DNA from: DATCLS01 sp035296625 | GTDB taxonomy: Bacteria > Actinomycetota > Acidimicrobiia > Acidimicrobiales > VFJN01 | Assembly: GCA_035296625.1 (NCBI GenBank) | Contig: DATHAO010000059.1 | Location: 73,862-137,861, forward strand | DNA length: 64,000 nt | Direction of reading: 5' to 3' | Part shown: piece by piece, positions 1-7,961 of the stretch | How positions within the stretch are numbered: position 1 is the first letter of the stretch | Layout of the letters: each line of letters starts with the position of its first letter | Notes under the pieces: model-generated | The model's database searches: none | What the model was told of the DNA's origin: nothing | Seen by the model: only the letters and a program-made list of their open reading frames with translations | Translations under genes and position numbers: made by a program

Positions 1-1
1 G

Positions 2-1123
2 GTCTCGATCGGGCGCACGGGTCGGGCCACGCCCTACGCCGTGCTGGAGCCGGTCTTCGTGGGTGGGGTCACGGTCAGCCAGGCCACGCTCCACAACGAG
101 GACCAGGTGGCCGCGAAGGACGTGCGCAAGGGCGACACGGTGATCGTCCGCCGGGCCGGCGACGTGATCCCCGAGGTCCTCGGCCCCGTGCTCGCCGATC
201 GGCCTCCGGGGCGTCGCAAGTGGGTGTTCCCGACGACCTGCCCGTGCCCGGTGGGCAGCCAGCTCGTGCGGCCCGAGGGCGAGGCCGAGCACCGCTGCAT
301 CCACCCCGAGTGCCCGATCCAGCGCCAGGGGGCCATCGAGCACTTCGCCAGCCGCGGCGCCATGGACATCGACGCACTCGGCGAGAAGCGCATCGCCCAG
401 CTGATCGCCGCCGACATGGTCCGCTCGGTGCCCGACCTCTACGAGCTCGACTGGGACCGGGTGGCAGCGCTCGACCGCATGGGCGCCCTGTCGGCGTCGA
501 ACCTGCGAGCCGCCATCGAGGGCTCGCGCCAGCGCCCGCTCGCCCGCCTGCTCGTGGGCCTCAACATCCGCCACCTGGGCCCGGCCGGGGCCGAGGCGCT
601 GGCGCGCGGGTTCGGCGACCTTGACCGCATCCGGGCGGCCTCCACCGAGGCGCTGGCCGCCGTCGAGGGCGTGGGCCCGGTCATCGCCGAGGCGGTGACG
701 ACCTGGCTGTCCGAGCCGGCGAACCGCGAGCTGCTCGACCGCCTCGTGGCGGCCGGGCTCAACACCCGGGGTCCCGAGGACGGTGACGGCCGTCGCTCCA
801 CCACCCTGGCCGGGCTCAGCATCGTCGTGACCGGCACGCTCGAGGGCTACAGCCGCGACGAGGCGGCGGCCGCCATCAAGTCGCGGGGCGGCAAGTCGCC
901 CGGCAGCGTGTCGGCCAAGACAACGGCGGTCGTGGTGGGCGAGGGCCCCGGGGCGTCCAAGCTCACGAAGGCCGAAGAGCTCGGCGTGCCGATCCTCGAC
1001 GAGGCCGGCTTCGAGCACGTGCTCGAGACCGGCGAGCTGCCTACGGGGTCGGTGCCCGAGCCGGCGGGCGGCGAGGCTGCGGGCGGTCAGCCAGCGGCGG
1101 CCGACGCCGCCGGCGCGCCCTAG
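2..1123 (+). CDS. ligA: NAD-dependent DNA ligase LigA (3' part; gene begins upstream of the window)
   Basis: Seals nicks in replication and repair with NAD+ as cofactor. The frame is open from base 2 and begins inside the OB-fold region (SIGRTGRATPYAVLEPVF), so the adenylation domain lies outside the window. Next comes a Cys4 zinc finger (CPCPVGS, then RCIHPECP), helix-hairpin-helix repeats with GLNIRHLG and VEGVGPVIAEAV, and a BRCT domain starting near LAGLSIVVTGTLEGYS. The first zinc knuckle reads C-x-C instead of the usual C-x-x-C. The tail is Ala/Gly/Pro-rich. The stop codon overlaps that of the convergent neighbour by 4 bp. The family assignment is certain. Confidence 0.97.
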   Translation, partial: VSIGRTGRATPYAVLEPVFVGGVTVSQATLHNEDQVAAKDVRKGDTVIVRRAGDVIPEVLGPVLADRPPGRRKWVFPTTCPCPVGSQLVRPEGEAEHRCIHPECPIQRQGAIEHFASRGAMDIDALGEKRIAQLIAADMVRSVPDLYELDWDRVAALDRMGALSASNLRAAIEGSRQRPLARLLVGLNIRHLGPAGAEALARGFGDLDRIRAASTEALAAVEGVGPVIAEAVTTWLSEPANRELLDRLVAAGLNTRGPEDGDGRRSTTLAGLSIVVTGTLEGYSRDEAAAAIKSRGGKSPGSVSAKTTAVVVGEGPGASKLTKAEELGVPILDEAGFEHVLETGELPTGSVPEPAGGEAAGGQPAAADAAGAP

Positions 1124-1557
1124 ATTGCCTCGAACGACCAGGTCACGTTCGTGGCCGCCTCCCGGCCCTCCTCGAGCGGCCAGACGGTGGCGACGATGGT
1201 GTTCTGCCCCGTCCGCAGCTCCTCGACGGCACGGCCGTCGCCCGGCGTGAACTGCACGAGCCCCAGTTCCTGGGTGACCTGCAACTCGTCCGGCGGGATC
1301 TCGACGCCGTTCACGCTCAGCGTGCCGGTCCAGCTGGCGATCAGGTCGATGCCCACGGTCTCCTGCTGGGGCACCTGGCTGTTGCGCGCCGGCAGCAGCG
1401 CCTCGACGTACTCGTCGGCCCCACCCGAAGACAGGATCGGGTCGTCGTCGTTGCGGTCGAGCGCGAGGAAGGCGGCGGCGAACGCGGCGATGGCGGCGGT
1501 CAGCACGAGCGCGGCGATCACCTTGAAACGGGTCGTGTACAGGGGCGGGGCAGACAT
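1120..1557 (-). CDS. Hypothetical membrane-anchored extracytoplasmic protein (145 aa)
   Basis: The first residues are basic and are followed by one hydrophobic segment (about residues 12-33, VIAALVLTAAIAAFAAAFLAL), then a polar region. This implies an N-terminal signal anchor with the rest outside the membrane. The C-terminal half (about residues 65-145) reads like a small beta-sandwich (IASWTGTLSVNGVEIPPDELQ). I do not recognise a named family. A CACGAT box at 1567-1572 lies 9 nt before the start, consistent with a leaderless transcript. It is convergent with ligA and followed at a distance by the FHA gene on the same strand. Confidence 0.7.
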   Translation of the reverse strand: MSAPPLYTTRFKVIAALVLTAAIAAFAAAFLALDRNDDDPILSSGGADEYVEALLPARNSQVPQQETVGIDLIASWTGTLSVNGVEIPPDELQVTQELGLVQFTPGDGRAVEELRTGQNTIVATVWPLEEGREAATNVTWSFEAI

Positions 1558-1614
1558 GGCCGGCCCATCGTGGCATGCCCCCTCGCCGGCACCCCAGGCG
1601 GCGCCGCCCCGCGG

Positions 1615-2412
1615 TTACCGGCGCTCGACGCGCCAGGTGACCGAGCCGATGCGCAGCTCGTCGCCTGCGTCGAGCACGGCCGGCGATGCCAGCCGGACGC
1701 CGCCGAGGTGCGTGCCGTTCGTCGAGCCCAGGTCCGTGATCTGCCAGCGCCCGTGGGGCAGCCGCTGGAGCCGGGCGTGACGCGACGACACGGTTGCGTC
1801 CGACAACGCCACGTCGACGCTGCGCGACCGGCCCACGATCAGCTCGGTGCCGGTGAGCCGGATCGGGCGCTCGGTGGTCCCCGGGTCGGTCGGCACGAGC
1901 TCCCACCCGCCTGCGGCCACGGTCGGTTCGGCGGACTCGGCCACGGTGGCGCCCTCGGCGTCCCACGGGCCCACGACCTCGGTCGGCGACTCGAACCGGG
2001 CGGACACGAGCGGCCTGCTGCGCGGCCGCGCGTCGTCCTCGACGATGGTGACGGTCGGCGGGCGCCGGACCGTCCCGCCCCGGGCGAGCACCTGCTCCGC
2101 CACCGCCCCGGCCAGCTCGCCGGCGAACCAGTCGCCGAGCCCGCCCAGGCCCTCGAGGTCGTCGGGGGACAGGCGGACCTCGAACGACGACGGGGCCATG
2201 ATCCCGCCGTTGACGCCGACCGCGACCCGCCCCATCGCCTCGCGCAGGATGCGCCGCTGGAGGCGCTCGGGCGGAAGCGGGCGGGGCGCGGCGACCGCCA
2301 AGCGCTCGAAGAGGGGGTCGACCGGGCGCCACAGGGGCCACGAGAGGGCGTAGCCGCCGCCGAGCACCGCCAGGACGGCGATCACCACGACGGTCACGAG
2401 CGCCACGACCAT
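1615..2412 (-). CDS. FHA-domain protein with FhaA-like (DUF3662) N-terminal region
   Basis: A likely phosphothreonine-binding partner of the adjacent Ser/Thr kinase. Residues 1-25 form a membrane segment. Residues about 45-125 resemble the FhaA N-terminal domain (SSFEVRLSPDDLEGLGG). The C-terminal 80 residues are a canonical FHA domain with GRSRSVDVAL, SSRHARL and DLGSTNGTHLGG, which supply the conserved Arg, Ser-x-x-His and Asn that contact phosphothreonine. It diverges from the PASTA kinase gene with 122 bp between starts. A TAAGGT box at 2421-2426 sits 8 nt upstream of the ATG. In mycobacteria, FHA proteins of this sort are substrates or adaptors of PknB-type kinases; that role is inferred here. 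Confidence 0.88.
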   Translation of the reverse strand: MVVALVTVVVIAVLAVLGGGYALSWPLWRPVDPLFERLAVAAPRPLPPERLQRRILREAMGRVAVGVNGGIMAPSSFEVRLSPDDLEGLGGLGDWFAGELAGAVAEQVLARGGTVRRPPTVTIVEDDARPRSRPLVSARFESPTEVVGPWDAEGATVAESAEPTVAAGGWELVPTDPGTTERPIRLTGTELIVGRSRSVDVALSDATVSSRHARLQRLPHGRWQITDLGSTNGTHLGGVRLASPAVLDAGDELRIGSVTWRVERR

Positions 2413-2420
2413 GGCCGGCC

Positions 2421-2426
2421 ACCTTA
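2421..2426 (-). promoter_or_regulatory. -10 box of the FHA gene (leaderless)
   Basis: TAAGGT on the minus strand, 8 nt before the ATG at 2412, so transcription would begin at or next to the start codon. No Shine-Dalgarno sequence is visible. Confidence 0.45.
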
Positions 2427-2522
2427 CGGGCCGCGGCCCGCCCGGCCGGCGACGGCGTGACGGGCACCGCCGGGGGCCGCTCGGCGGGGGGGGCCGCTGG
2501 CGCCGGCCGCGGGCCGAGGAAG

Positions 2523-2528
2523 TACCCT
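2523..2528 (+). promoter_or_regulatory. -10 box that decides the PASTA-kinase start (leaderless)
   Basis: TACCCT followed by 6 nt and then GTG at 2535. This spacing matches the other leaderless starts in the window and favours GTG 2535 over the in-frame ATG at 2550. Confidence 0.5.
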
Positions 2529-2534
2529 CGTGAC

Positions 2535-4970
2535 GTGGCCTTGTCCCGCATGACCGATCAGATCGGTCGTGTGCTTGGTGGGCGCTACAGGCTTCTCGGT
2601 CCCGTCGGTGCGGGCGCGTCGGCTCAGGTGTACCTGGCCGACGACGTGCGTCTGCGCCGCCGGGTGGCGGTGAAGGTCCTGCACGCCGGCCTCGCGGACG
2701 ACGAGTCGTTCCTCCGCCGCTTTCGGGCGGAGGCGCAGGCCGCCGCGGCCCTGAATCACCCCCACATCGTGGCGGTCTACGACTGGAACGGCGACGAGGG
2801 CACGCCGTTCCTCGTGACCGAGCACCTGAGCGGCGGCAGCCTCCGCACGCTCCTCGACGCCGGCCACCGGCTGACGCCCTCGCAGGCCCTCGTCGTCGGC
2901 CTCGAGGCGGCGCGAGCGCTCGACCACGCCCACGGCCTGGGCTTCGTCCACCGCGACATCAAGCCGGCCAACATGCTCTTCGGCGCCGACGCCCGGCTGC
3001 GCATCGCCGACTTCGGCCTGGCCCGCGCCATCGCCGAGGCCCACTGGACCGAACCGCACGGCGCGGTGCTCGGCACGGCTCGCTACGCCTCGCCCGAGCA
3101 GGCCCGGGGCGAGTCCGTCGACGGGCGCAGCGATGTCTACTCGTTGGCGCTCGTGCTCATCGAGTCCGTGACCGGGCGCGTGCCGTTCTCCGCCGACACG
3201 ACCATCGGCACGCTGATGGCGCGCCTCGACCAGCCCCTCCCCGTGCCGCCGGAGATGGGCCCGTTGCGGCCGCTGCTCGAGGCCGCCGGCCACCAGGATC
3301 CCCGGCAGCGTCTCGACGCCGCCGGGCTCGGGCGGGCCCTCATGGTTGCCGCGGAGCACCTGCCCCGGCCCACACCGCTGCCGATCACCGGCGTGTCGGC
3401 CTCAGCCGCCCCGGACGAGCGCGACGCGGCCGGCGGGGCGGGCGAGCCGGTCGCGGCGGGCCACCCGGGCGACCCGGCCGGCGTGGCCGGGCCGGCCGAC
3501 GTGGCCCGGGCCGGCGACGTGGCCGGGCGGGGCGACGTGGCGCGGGCGGGCGACGTGGCCGGGCCGGGCGACGTGGCCGGGCCGGGCGAGACGGGCGACC
3601 GCGGTGGCCCGGCCGGCGGTCCCAAGACCCGCTCCGGGGCGGCCGGTGCGGCCAGCCCCGCCGGCGCCGGTGCTCCCGGCCCCCCGGTGCTCGGTGCGGC
3701 CGCCCTCAGCGCGCCGGCGGCCGACCTGGGCGCCGGCCCCGACGTCACGGTCCACGGGCCGGGCGGTGGACCGGGCCACGGGTCCGGCACCAATGGCCAC
3801 CGACCCACCGGTCCCGCCCCGACAGCCGCCCGGACCGGCTCGGTGCTCGTCGCCGCGCCGCGGGTCGACGACATCGACCGCACCGACATCGTCCCGCTGC
3901 CGCCCGGGTTCGGCACGGGCGCGTACGCCCCGCCGGGCACGGGCGCCCTGACCCCCGACAGCGGTCCGTACCCACCGGGCGGAGGTGGGTACCCACTCCC
4001 GGGCAGCGGCCCGTTCCCACCGCCCGGCCCGGGCGCCGCCTACCCACCTTCGGACACCGGCGCCCTGCCGCCCGGCCCCCGCCGCGGTCCGCGCCGCTGG
4101 ATCGTCACCACGCTCGTGGCCGTGGCCGCGGTCACGATCGGCGCCGTTGGCGCCATCGTGGTGCAGCGCACGAGCGTGCCGTCCCACGCCGTGCCGAACG
4201 GGCTGATCGGCCGGCAGTACAGCGAGATCAACGAGTTGGTCGGCGACTACGGCTGGCGTATCGACGTCCAGGAGACGCGCCGCGACGGCACCGAGGCGGG
4301 GGAGATCCTCGACACCGACCCGGCGCCGGGCGACGACCTGCGCGAGGGCCACACGCTGACGGTGGTGCGCTCGCTCGGCCCGACGCTCGTCGACGTGCCC
4401 CCCGACCTGGTGGGCCTCTCCCAGCAGGACGCCGAGGCCCGCCTGGCCGCCCCCGGCACGGAGCTCGTGGCCGAGATCAAGCCCGAGGCGAGCGGGGACG
4501 TCGACGAGGGCGTGGTGATCCGGGTCGACACCGGTCCTGCCCAGGTGCCGAAGGGCTCGGCGGTCACCCTGGTGGTGTCGTCGGGCCCGCCGCCCCGCGT
4601 CGTGCCCGAGTTCGCGGGCCGCTACTACGACGACGTCGCGGGTGAACTCGAGGGGATGGGCCTCGTCATCGAGCGCGACACCGACCCCGAGGCCGACGGC
4701 GAGCCGGACGAGGTCGTCGACAGCGACCCTGGTCCGGGCGACGAGGTCGACGAGGGAGACACGGTGACGTTGACGGTGGCCATCGGCGACGTCGTGTCGC
4801 TGCCCGACCTGTCGGGGCTGGACCGCCACGAAGCCGAGGAGGCGCTCGAGGACATCGGGCTGAAGGCCGGCGCGGTGATCGGGCGGGGGTCCGGCACGGT
4901 GTTCGCCACGCTTCCGATCGCCGGATCTCAGCTGAGCCCCGGCAGCGAGGTCCAGCTTCTCATGGGGTGA
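2535..4970 (+). CDS. Transmembrane Ser/Thr protein kinase with PASTA repeats (PknB-like)
   Basis: About 811 aa. The kinase domain occupies residues 15-290: Gly-loop VGAGASAQV (24-32), VAVKVL with the ATP lysine K47, HRDIKPAN with catalytic D141, DFG at 159-161 and an activation-segment ASPEQ. A long Ala/Gly/Pro linker follows (about 300-515), with GDVAGP-type hexapeptide repeats and then Gly-Pro-Tyr-rich sequence. One transmembrane helix lies near 522-545, followed by four extracellular PASTA repeats ending the protein. PASTA kinases sense peptidoglycan fragments and control cell-wall growth and division (family knowledge). GTG 2535 is preferred because of the -10 box 6 nt upstream; ATG 2550 is the alternative. 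Confidence 0.95.
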   Translation: MALSRMTDQIGRVLGGRYRLLGPVGAGASAQVYLADDVRLRRRVAVKVLHAGLADDESFLRRFRAEAQAAAALNHPHIVAVYDWNGDEGTPFLVTEHLSGGSLRTLLDAGHRLTPSQALVVGLEAARALDHAHGLGFVHRDIKPANMLFGADARLRIADFGLARAIAEAHWTEPHGAVLGTARYASPEQARGESVDGRSDVYSLALVLIESVTGRVPFSADTTIGTLMARLDQPLPVPPEMGPLRPLLEAAGHQDPRQRLDAAGLGRALMVAAEHLPRPTPLPITGVSASAAPDERDAAGGAGEPVAAGHPGDPAGVAGPADVARAGDVAGRGDVARAGDVAGPGDVAGPGETGDRGGPAGGPKTRSGAAGAASPAGAGAPGPPVLGAAALSAPAADLGAGPDVTVHGPGGGPGHGSGTNGHRPTGPAPTAARTGSVLVAAPRVDDIDRTDIVPLPPGFGTGAYAPPGTGALTPDSGPYPPGGGGYPLPGSGPFPPPGPGAAYPPSDTGALPPGPRRGPRRWIVTTLVAVAAVTIGAVGAIVVQRTSVPSHAVPNGLIGRQYSEINELVGDYGWRIDVQETRRDGTEAGEILDTDPAPGDDLREGHTLTVVRSLGPTLVDVPPDLVGLSQQDAEARLAAPGTELVAEIKPEASGDVDEGVVIRVDTGPAQVPKGSAVTLVVSSGPPPRVVPEFAGRYYDDVAGELEGMGLVIERDTDPEADGEPDEVVDSDPGPGDEVDEGDTVTLTVAIGDVVSLPDLSGLDRHEAEEALEDIGLKAGAVIGRGSGTVFATLPIAGSQLSPGSEVQLLMG
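3495..3584 (+). repeat. 18-bp tandem repeat in the kinase linker (5 units)
   Basis: Five in-frame 18-bp units encode the hexapeptides ADVARA, GDVAGR, GDVARA, GDVAGP and GDVAGP. The unit is exact enough at DNA level (core GACGTGGCC) to expect copy-number variation between strains. Confidence 0.8.
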
Positions 4971-5314
4971 CGCGGCCCCGCGGGCAGCGTTCCCGCCGCA
5001 GGGACGACACCTGGAGACTTGACCGCAGGGCCCGCGCGGGGAACTCTCCCCGTGTGCGTTGCGTCCGGTCGGGCGCGGAAGTTTTCCCTGCCGGTCGAGA
5101 ATGTGTTTACGGGTGTTTAGGTGGGACCCACAGGGGTTACAGGATCGTTTAGACTGTTTGATGTGCCGGGCCCGCTGGGGCGGTACGCCGGACGCGGTGT
5201 TCCCCAGCCGCCGCGATGAGGCTGCCGCCCCAGCCGGCTCGGCACATCAACGTCTCGCCCCGGCGTGATCCGCCGTGCCGGCCGGCGCGAGGCCGACCGG
5301 CGACGGCGGCCGAT
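4971..5314. other. Intergenic stretch between convergent kinase and SCP2 genes
   Basis: This is visibly less GC-rich than its surroundings around 5075-5165, with repeated GTGTTTA (5103-5119), a GTGGGACCCAC palindrome and the candidate RNA described separately. A 61-codon open frame overlapping the kinase stop has no recognisable protein character. I see no convincing protein gene here. Confidence 0.6.
5150..5260 (+). ncRNA. Candidate structured small RNA with its own promoter
   Basis: This lies in the 344-bp gap (4971-5314) between two convergent genes. TAGACT at 5150-5155 could serve as a -10 box, with transcription starting near 5161. From there the sequence folds into a long imperfect stem: 5160-5183 pairs with 5225-5248 (24 positions, 2 mismatches) around a 41-nt loop that has its own small hairpin (CGCGG 5193-5197 with CCGCG). 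The segment CCCCAGCCG occurs twice (5202-5210 and 5228-5236), so the 5' arm GCTGGGG (5174-5180) can pair with either copy. Just upstream is an 11-bp palindrome (GTGGGACCCAC, 5121-5131). No SRP, tmRNA, 6S or tRNA signature is visible. It could instead be a terminator or a decayed mobile element. Confidence 0.35.
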
Positions 5315-5710
5315 CTACTCGGTGATCTCCTTGATCTTCTCGGTCAGCTGGGGGTCGACCGGGCCGCCCGACTGCAGCGCCATGGCCTTCGTCATGTCGC
5401 CCTGCAGCTTGATCTTGCCGGCCATGAAGGCCTGCATCGCCGCCTGCGGGTTGTTGTCGACCATCATCGCCCTGGCGGTGTCGTAGTCGAGCGTCGCCGT
5501 CACGTCGGCCCCGTCGACGTGACCCGTGTCGAGCTCGAGGTGGCCGCTCGTCGTGTCCATGTGGGCGTCGACGCTGCCGTCGCCGAAGGGTACCTCGGTG
5601 ATGACGAGGTTCATCTTCACCGGCTGCGGGGCGGTGACCGACCCGCCGTACTCCTCCCGCAGCTTCTTCGCTGCGTCGATCCACTCGTCGGACAGGAACT
5701 GGTAGGCCAC
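5315..5710 (-). CDS. SCP2 sterol-binding domain protein (131 aa)
   Basis: A single small SCP2-like domain, a fold that forms a hydrophobic tunnel for lipids. The pattern of beta strands ending in DYDTARAMMVDNNPQAAMQAFMAGKIKLQGDMT is typical: the NPQAAMQAFMAGK / GDMTKAM segment is the family hallmark. The start is set at GTG 5710 because GGGAGG lies 7-8 nt upstream; a longer frame on the same strand exists but lacks a ribosome binding site. It is convergent with the PASTA kinase gene across the candidate small RNA. The ligand is unknown; similar proteins in actinobacteria occur near lipid and acyl-CoA metabolism. Confidence 0.88.
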   Translation of the reverse strand: MAYQFLSDEWIDAAKKLREEYGGSVTAPQPVKMNLVITEVPFGDGSVDAHMDTTSGHLELDTGHVDGADVTATLDYDTARAMMVDNNPQAAMQAFMAGKIKLQGDMTKAMALQSGGPVDPQLTEKIKEITE

Positions 5711-5823
5711 GGAGATCCTCCCTCGTCGGCACCCGGGCGCGCCGCATCGTAGTCCGATGGTCGCAGCGGAAATGCAAGCGTCGCCGGCGCGTGCGGGCAC
5801 CGGCGGGGGAGGGCTGGGCCGGG

Positions 5824-6201
5824 TCAGCCGCCCATCGTGGCGGTCGAGTCGGCGCCCTCGGTGGAGTCGCTCGACCCGCCTCCGTCGCTGGGCTCCCCGG
5901 AGGACCCGCTGTCGCCGCTGCCGCTCTCGTCGACGCAGTCCGACAGGATGGAGTCGACCGGATCCCGCGTGTCCGCCGGGAAGTCCTCGGGGCTGGAGGC
6001 CGCGGCGAGGTCGTTGAGCTGGTCCTGGTTGAACTCGTCTTCGAAGGCGTCGCCCACGCAGGCCGCCTCCTCGGGGCTGAGCCCGGCGTCGGTCATGGCG
6101 TCGACCACGTCGCTGCGCTTGGCATCGCGGCTCGAGCAGCCCGACACTGTCAGCGCGGCCAGGGCGACGACGATGCCGGCGATCCGTCGACTAGGAGCCA
6201 T
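5824..6201 (-). CDS. Predicted lipoprotein, function unknown (125 aa)
   Basis: The N-terminus has Arg-Arg, a hydrophobic stretch and a lipobox (LTVSGC, Cys about residue 22), which indicates export and lipidation. The middle part contains DAMTDAGLSPEEAACVGDAFEDEF and a later single Cys, a short helical pattern with paired cysteines seen in several small actinobacterial lipoproteins. The C-terminal 35 residues are Ser/Gly/Asp low complexity. No enzymatic motif is present. It stands alone between the SCP2-like and TetR genes, all on the minus strand but with gaps above 100 bp. Confidence 0.75.
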   Translation of the reverse strand: MAPSRRIAGIVVALAALTVSGCSSRDAKRSDVVDAMTDAGLSPEEAACVGDAFEDEFNQDQLNDLAAASSPEDFPADTRDPVDSILSDCVDESGSGDSGSSGEPSDGGGSSDSTEGADSTATMGG

Positions 6202-6364
6202 GGGGACAACAACCTCGTGCTAGGGCGGGGAATCGGTGTGGCGCTCGGCGGCGCCTGTGGCCGGGTGGCCGCCGAACCGACGGGGCAGGCTATCCGTGCG
6301 ATCCGTGCAGGTCACGTCGGCGCCTGCCCGTCCGTCTCCGGCGGCAGCCGGTGACGTGGGCCCG

Positions 6365-7015
6365 TCAGATGCTGGCGGCCTGGCGACCGGTGCCGAGGTC
6401 GGCGATCGCCTGACGGGCGGCCGCCTCGTTCGCCGCCAGCATGCGGGCCAGGAGCCGGGCCACGAACGCCGACAGCTCGTCGAGCGACAGGTCCATCCGG
6501 CCGGTGCGGTGGAAGTGGCTGAACTGGCCGACCATGCCCACGACGGCCACGGCGAGGCGGCCGGGCGGGTCGTCGGCGGTGACCGTGCCGTCGGCCTGCC
6601 CCTCACGGATCAGCCCCGCCACGTCGTGGATGTGCTGGTCGGTCCCGTGACGCAGCACGTCGGGCACGTTGCGGCCCTCCACCTCGAGCAGCGAGAAGAA
6701 GTGGGCGTGCTCGGCCATGAAGTACACGCTGGCCACGCCGCCCTGCAGCACGCGGGTGAGGGCGGGGGCGTCGTCGTCCATGGCGGCCCGCTGGTGGCGC
6801 CGCAGGCTCTGGCGGATGCTCGTCGCCAGCTCGCGGAAGACCGCCTCCTTGTTCTCGAAGTACCAGTAGAAGAGGCCCTTCGCCACGCCTGCGGCGTCGA
6901 CGATGTCGACCACGCGCGTGGCCGCGTAGCCTTGCTCGGCGAAGAGCTGGGCCGCGGCGTCGAGCAGTTGCTGCTTGCGCTCGGCGCCCTGGCTGGTGAG
7001 GTGGCGATCGGTCAT
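6365..7015 (-). CDS. TetR family transcriptional regulator (216 aa)
   Basis: The N-terminal helix-turn-helix is clear: KQQLLDAAAQLFAEQGYAATRVVDIVDAAGVAKGLFYWYFENKEAVF in residues about 14-60, followed by an all-helical ligand domain of typical size. It is transcribed away from a serine hydrolase gene. In the 97-bp spacer a perfect TTGACC-N4-GGTCAA palindrome overlaps the -35 element of its own promoter (TTGACC-N17-CACACT), so I infer autorepression and probable control of the hydrolase. The effector is unknown, although operators of this shape are common for TetR regulators of fatty-acid or acyl-CoA genes. Confidence 0.93.
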   Translation of the reverse strand: MTDRHLTSQGAERKQQLLDAAAQLFAEQGYAATRVVDIVDAAGVAKGLFYWYFENKEAVFRELATSIRQSLRRHQRAAMDDDAPALTRVLQGGVASVYFMAEHAHFFSLLEVEGRNVPDVLRHGTDQHIHDVAGLIREGQADGTVTADDPPGRLAVAVVGMVGQFSHFHRTGRMDLSLDELSAFVARLLARMLAANEAAARQAIADLGTGRQAASI

Positions 7016-7065
7016 GGGTGTGGGCCGCTGGCGGGGGCGGCGGTCCCCGGGGCGCGGTCGGGCAC

Positions 7066-7094
7066 AGTGTGTCCCCCCTTGACCGGCGGGTCAA
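7066..7094 (-). promoter_or_regulatory. Promoter of the TetR gene with overlapping palindromic operator
   Basis: On the minus strand, TTGACC (7094-7089), 17 nt, then CACACT (7071-7066) form a sigma-70-type promoter. The -35 hexamer is one arm of TTGACC-GGCG-GGTCAA (7079-7094), a perfect 6-bp inverted repeat of TetR-operator size. The operator lies 19 bp before the start of the divergent hydrolase gene. Confidence 0.65.
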
Positions 7095-7112
7095 TCAACG
7101 GGAAGGTGGCGC

Positions 7113-7883
7113 ATGGCCCGAACGAGCGATGGCAAGGACATCATCCCCGGCTGCGAGCCCTGGTCGTCCGCCGGTGGACGCGACGGCGTGCTGGTGCTCC
7201 ACGGCTTCACCGGCTCGCCGCAGTCCGTGCGCGGCCTGGCCGAGGCGTTCGCCGCCGCCGGCTTCACGGTCGAGCTCCCGCGGCTGCCGGGCCACGGCAC
7301 CTCGGTCGACGACATGCTCACGACCACGTGGGACGACTGGACGGCGACCGCCGAGCAGGCCTACGAGGCGCTCGCCGCCCGGTGCGACCGCGTGCTGGTC
7401 GCCGGCCTGTCGATGGGCGGCACGCTCACCCTGTGGCTGGCCGCCCGCCACCCCGACATCGCCGGCATCGTGTGCGTCAACCCGCTCATCGACGTGACCG
7501 ACCCGGTCGCCGACTTCGCCCGCCAGGCGATCGAATCCGGCAGCGACCGCATCGACTCGATCGGCAACGACGTCGCCGACCCCGCCGCCCGCGAGAAGGC
7601 CTACGAGGCCACGCCGCTGGCGCCGCTGCTCAGCCTGCACGCCGCCGCCGTCGCCCTGCGCCCCGAGCTCGGCCGGGTCACCAGCCCGCTGCTGCTGCTC
7701 ACCAGCCCCCAGGACCACGTTGTCCGCCCCGTTGACAGCGACGCGATCGCCGCCGCAGTGTCCGGCCCGGTCGAGCGGGTCGCGCTCGAGCGCAGCTTCC
7801 ACGTCGCCACGCTCGACTACGACAAGGACCTCATCGAGGAGCGAGCGGTGGCCTTCGCCCGGAAGCTCACGCCGGCGAGCTGA
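7113..7883 (+). CDS. Alpha/beta hydrolase, carboxylesterase / monoacylglycerol lipase type (256 aa)
   Basis: Ser hydrolase with a complete triad: nucleophile S100 in GLSMGG, D201 in SPQDHVV and H230 in SFHVAT. LHGFTGSP (29-36) supplies the oxyanion-hole loop. The length, the short lid (about 120-175) and the order of motifs resemble the Est30-type carboxylesterases and bacterial monoacylglycerol lipases. GGAAGG at 7101-7106 is a well-placed ribosome binding site for ATG 7113. Divergent from, and probably regulated by, the adjacent TetR protein. The substrate is probably a medium-chain ester, by family inference only. Confidence 0.92.
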   Translation: MARTSDGKDIIPGCEPWSSAGGRDGVLVLHGFTGSPQSVRGLAEAFAAAGFTVELPRLPGHGTSVDDMLTTTWDDWTATAEQAYEALAARCDRVLVAGLSMGGTLTLWLAARHPDIAGIVCVNPLIDVTDPVADFARQAIESGSDRIDSIGNDVADPAAREKAYEATPLAPLLSLHAAAVALRPELGRVTSPLLLLTSPQDHVVRPVDSDAIAAAVSGPVERVALERSFHVATLDYDKDLIEERAVAFARKLTPAS

Positions 7884-7961
7884 GGCTCGGGGCCGCGGAC
7901 CAGGGTCGCGTGGGGTATTCCGTCGATGCCGGACGACGAGCGCCCGGGCCACCCTGACGGC

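Noticed and set aside
4967..5152. 61-codon frame overlapping the kinase stop by 4 bp
   Set aside because: Composition is Arg-rich noise, no domain, and it ends just before the candidate small RNA.
5160..5250. Candidate RNA considered as SRP RNA, tmRNA or tRNA
   Set aside because: It lacks the GGAAG tetraloop/GCAGCC signature of SRP RNA, the acceptor and TPsiC sequences of tRNA, and any tag-coding segment.
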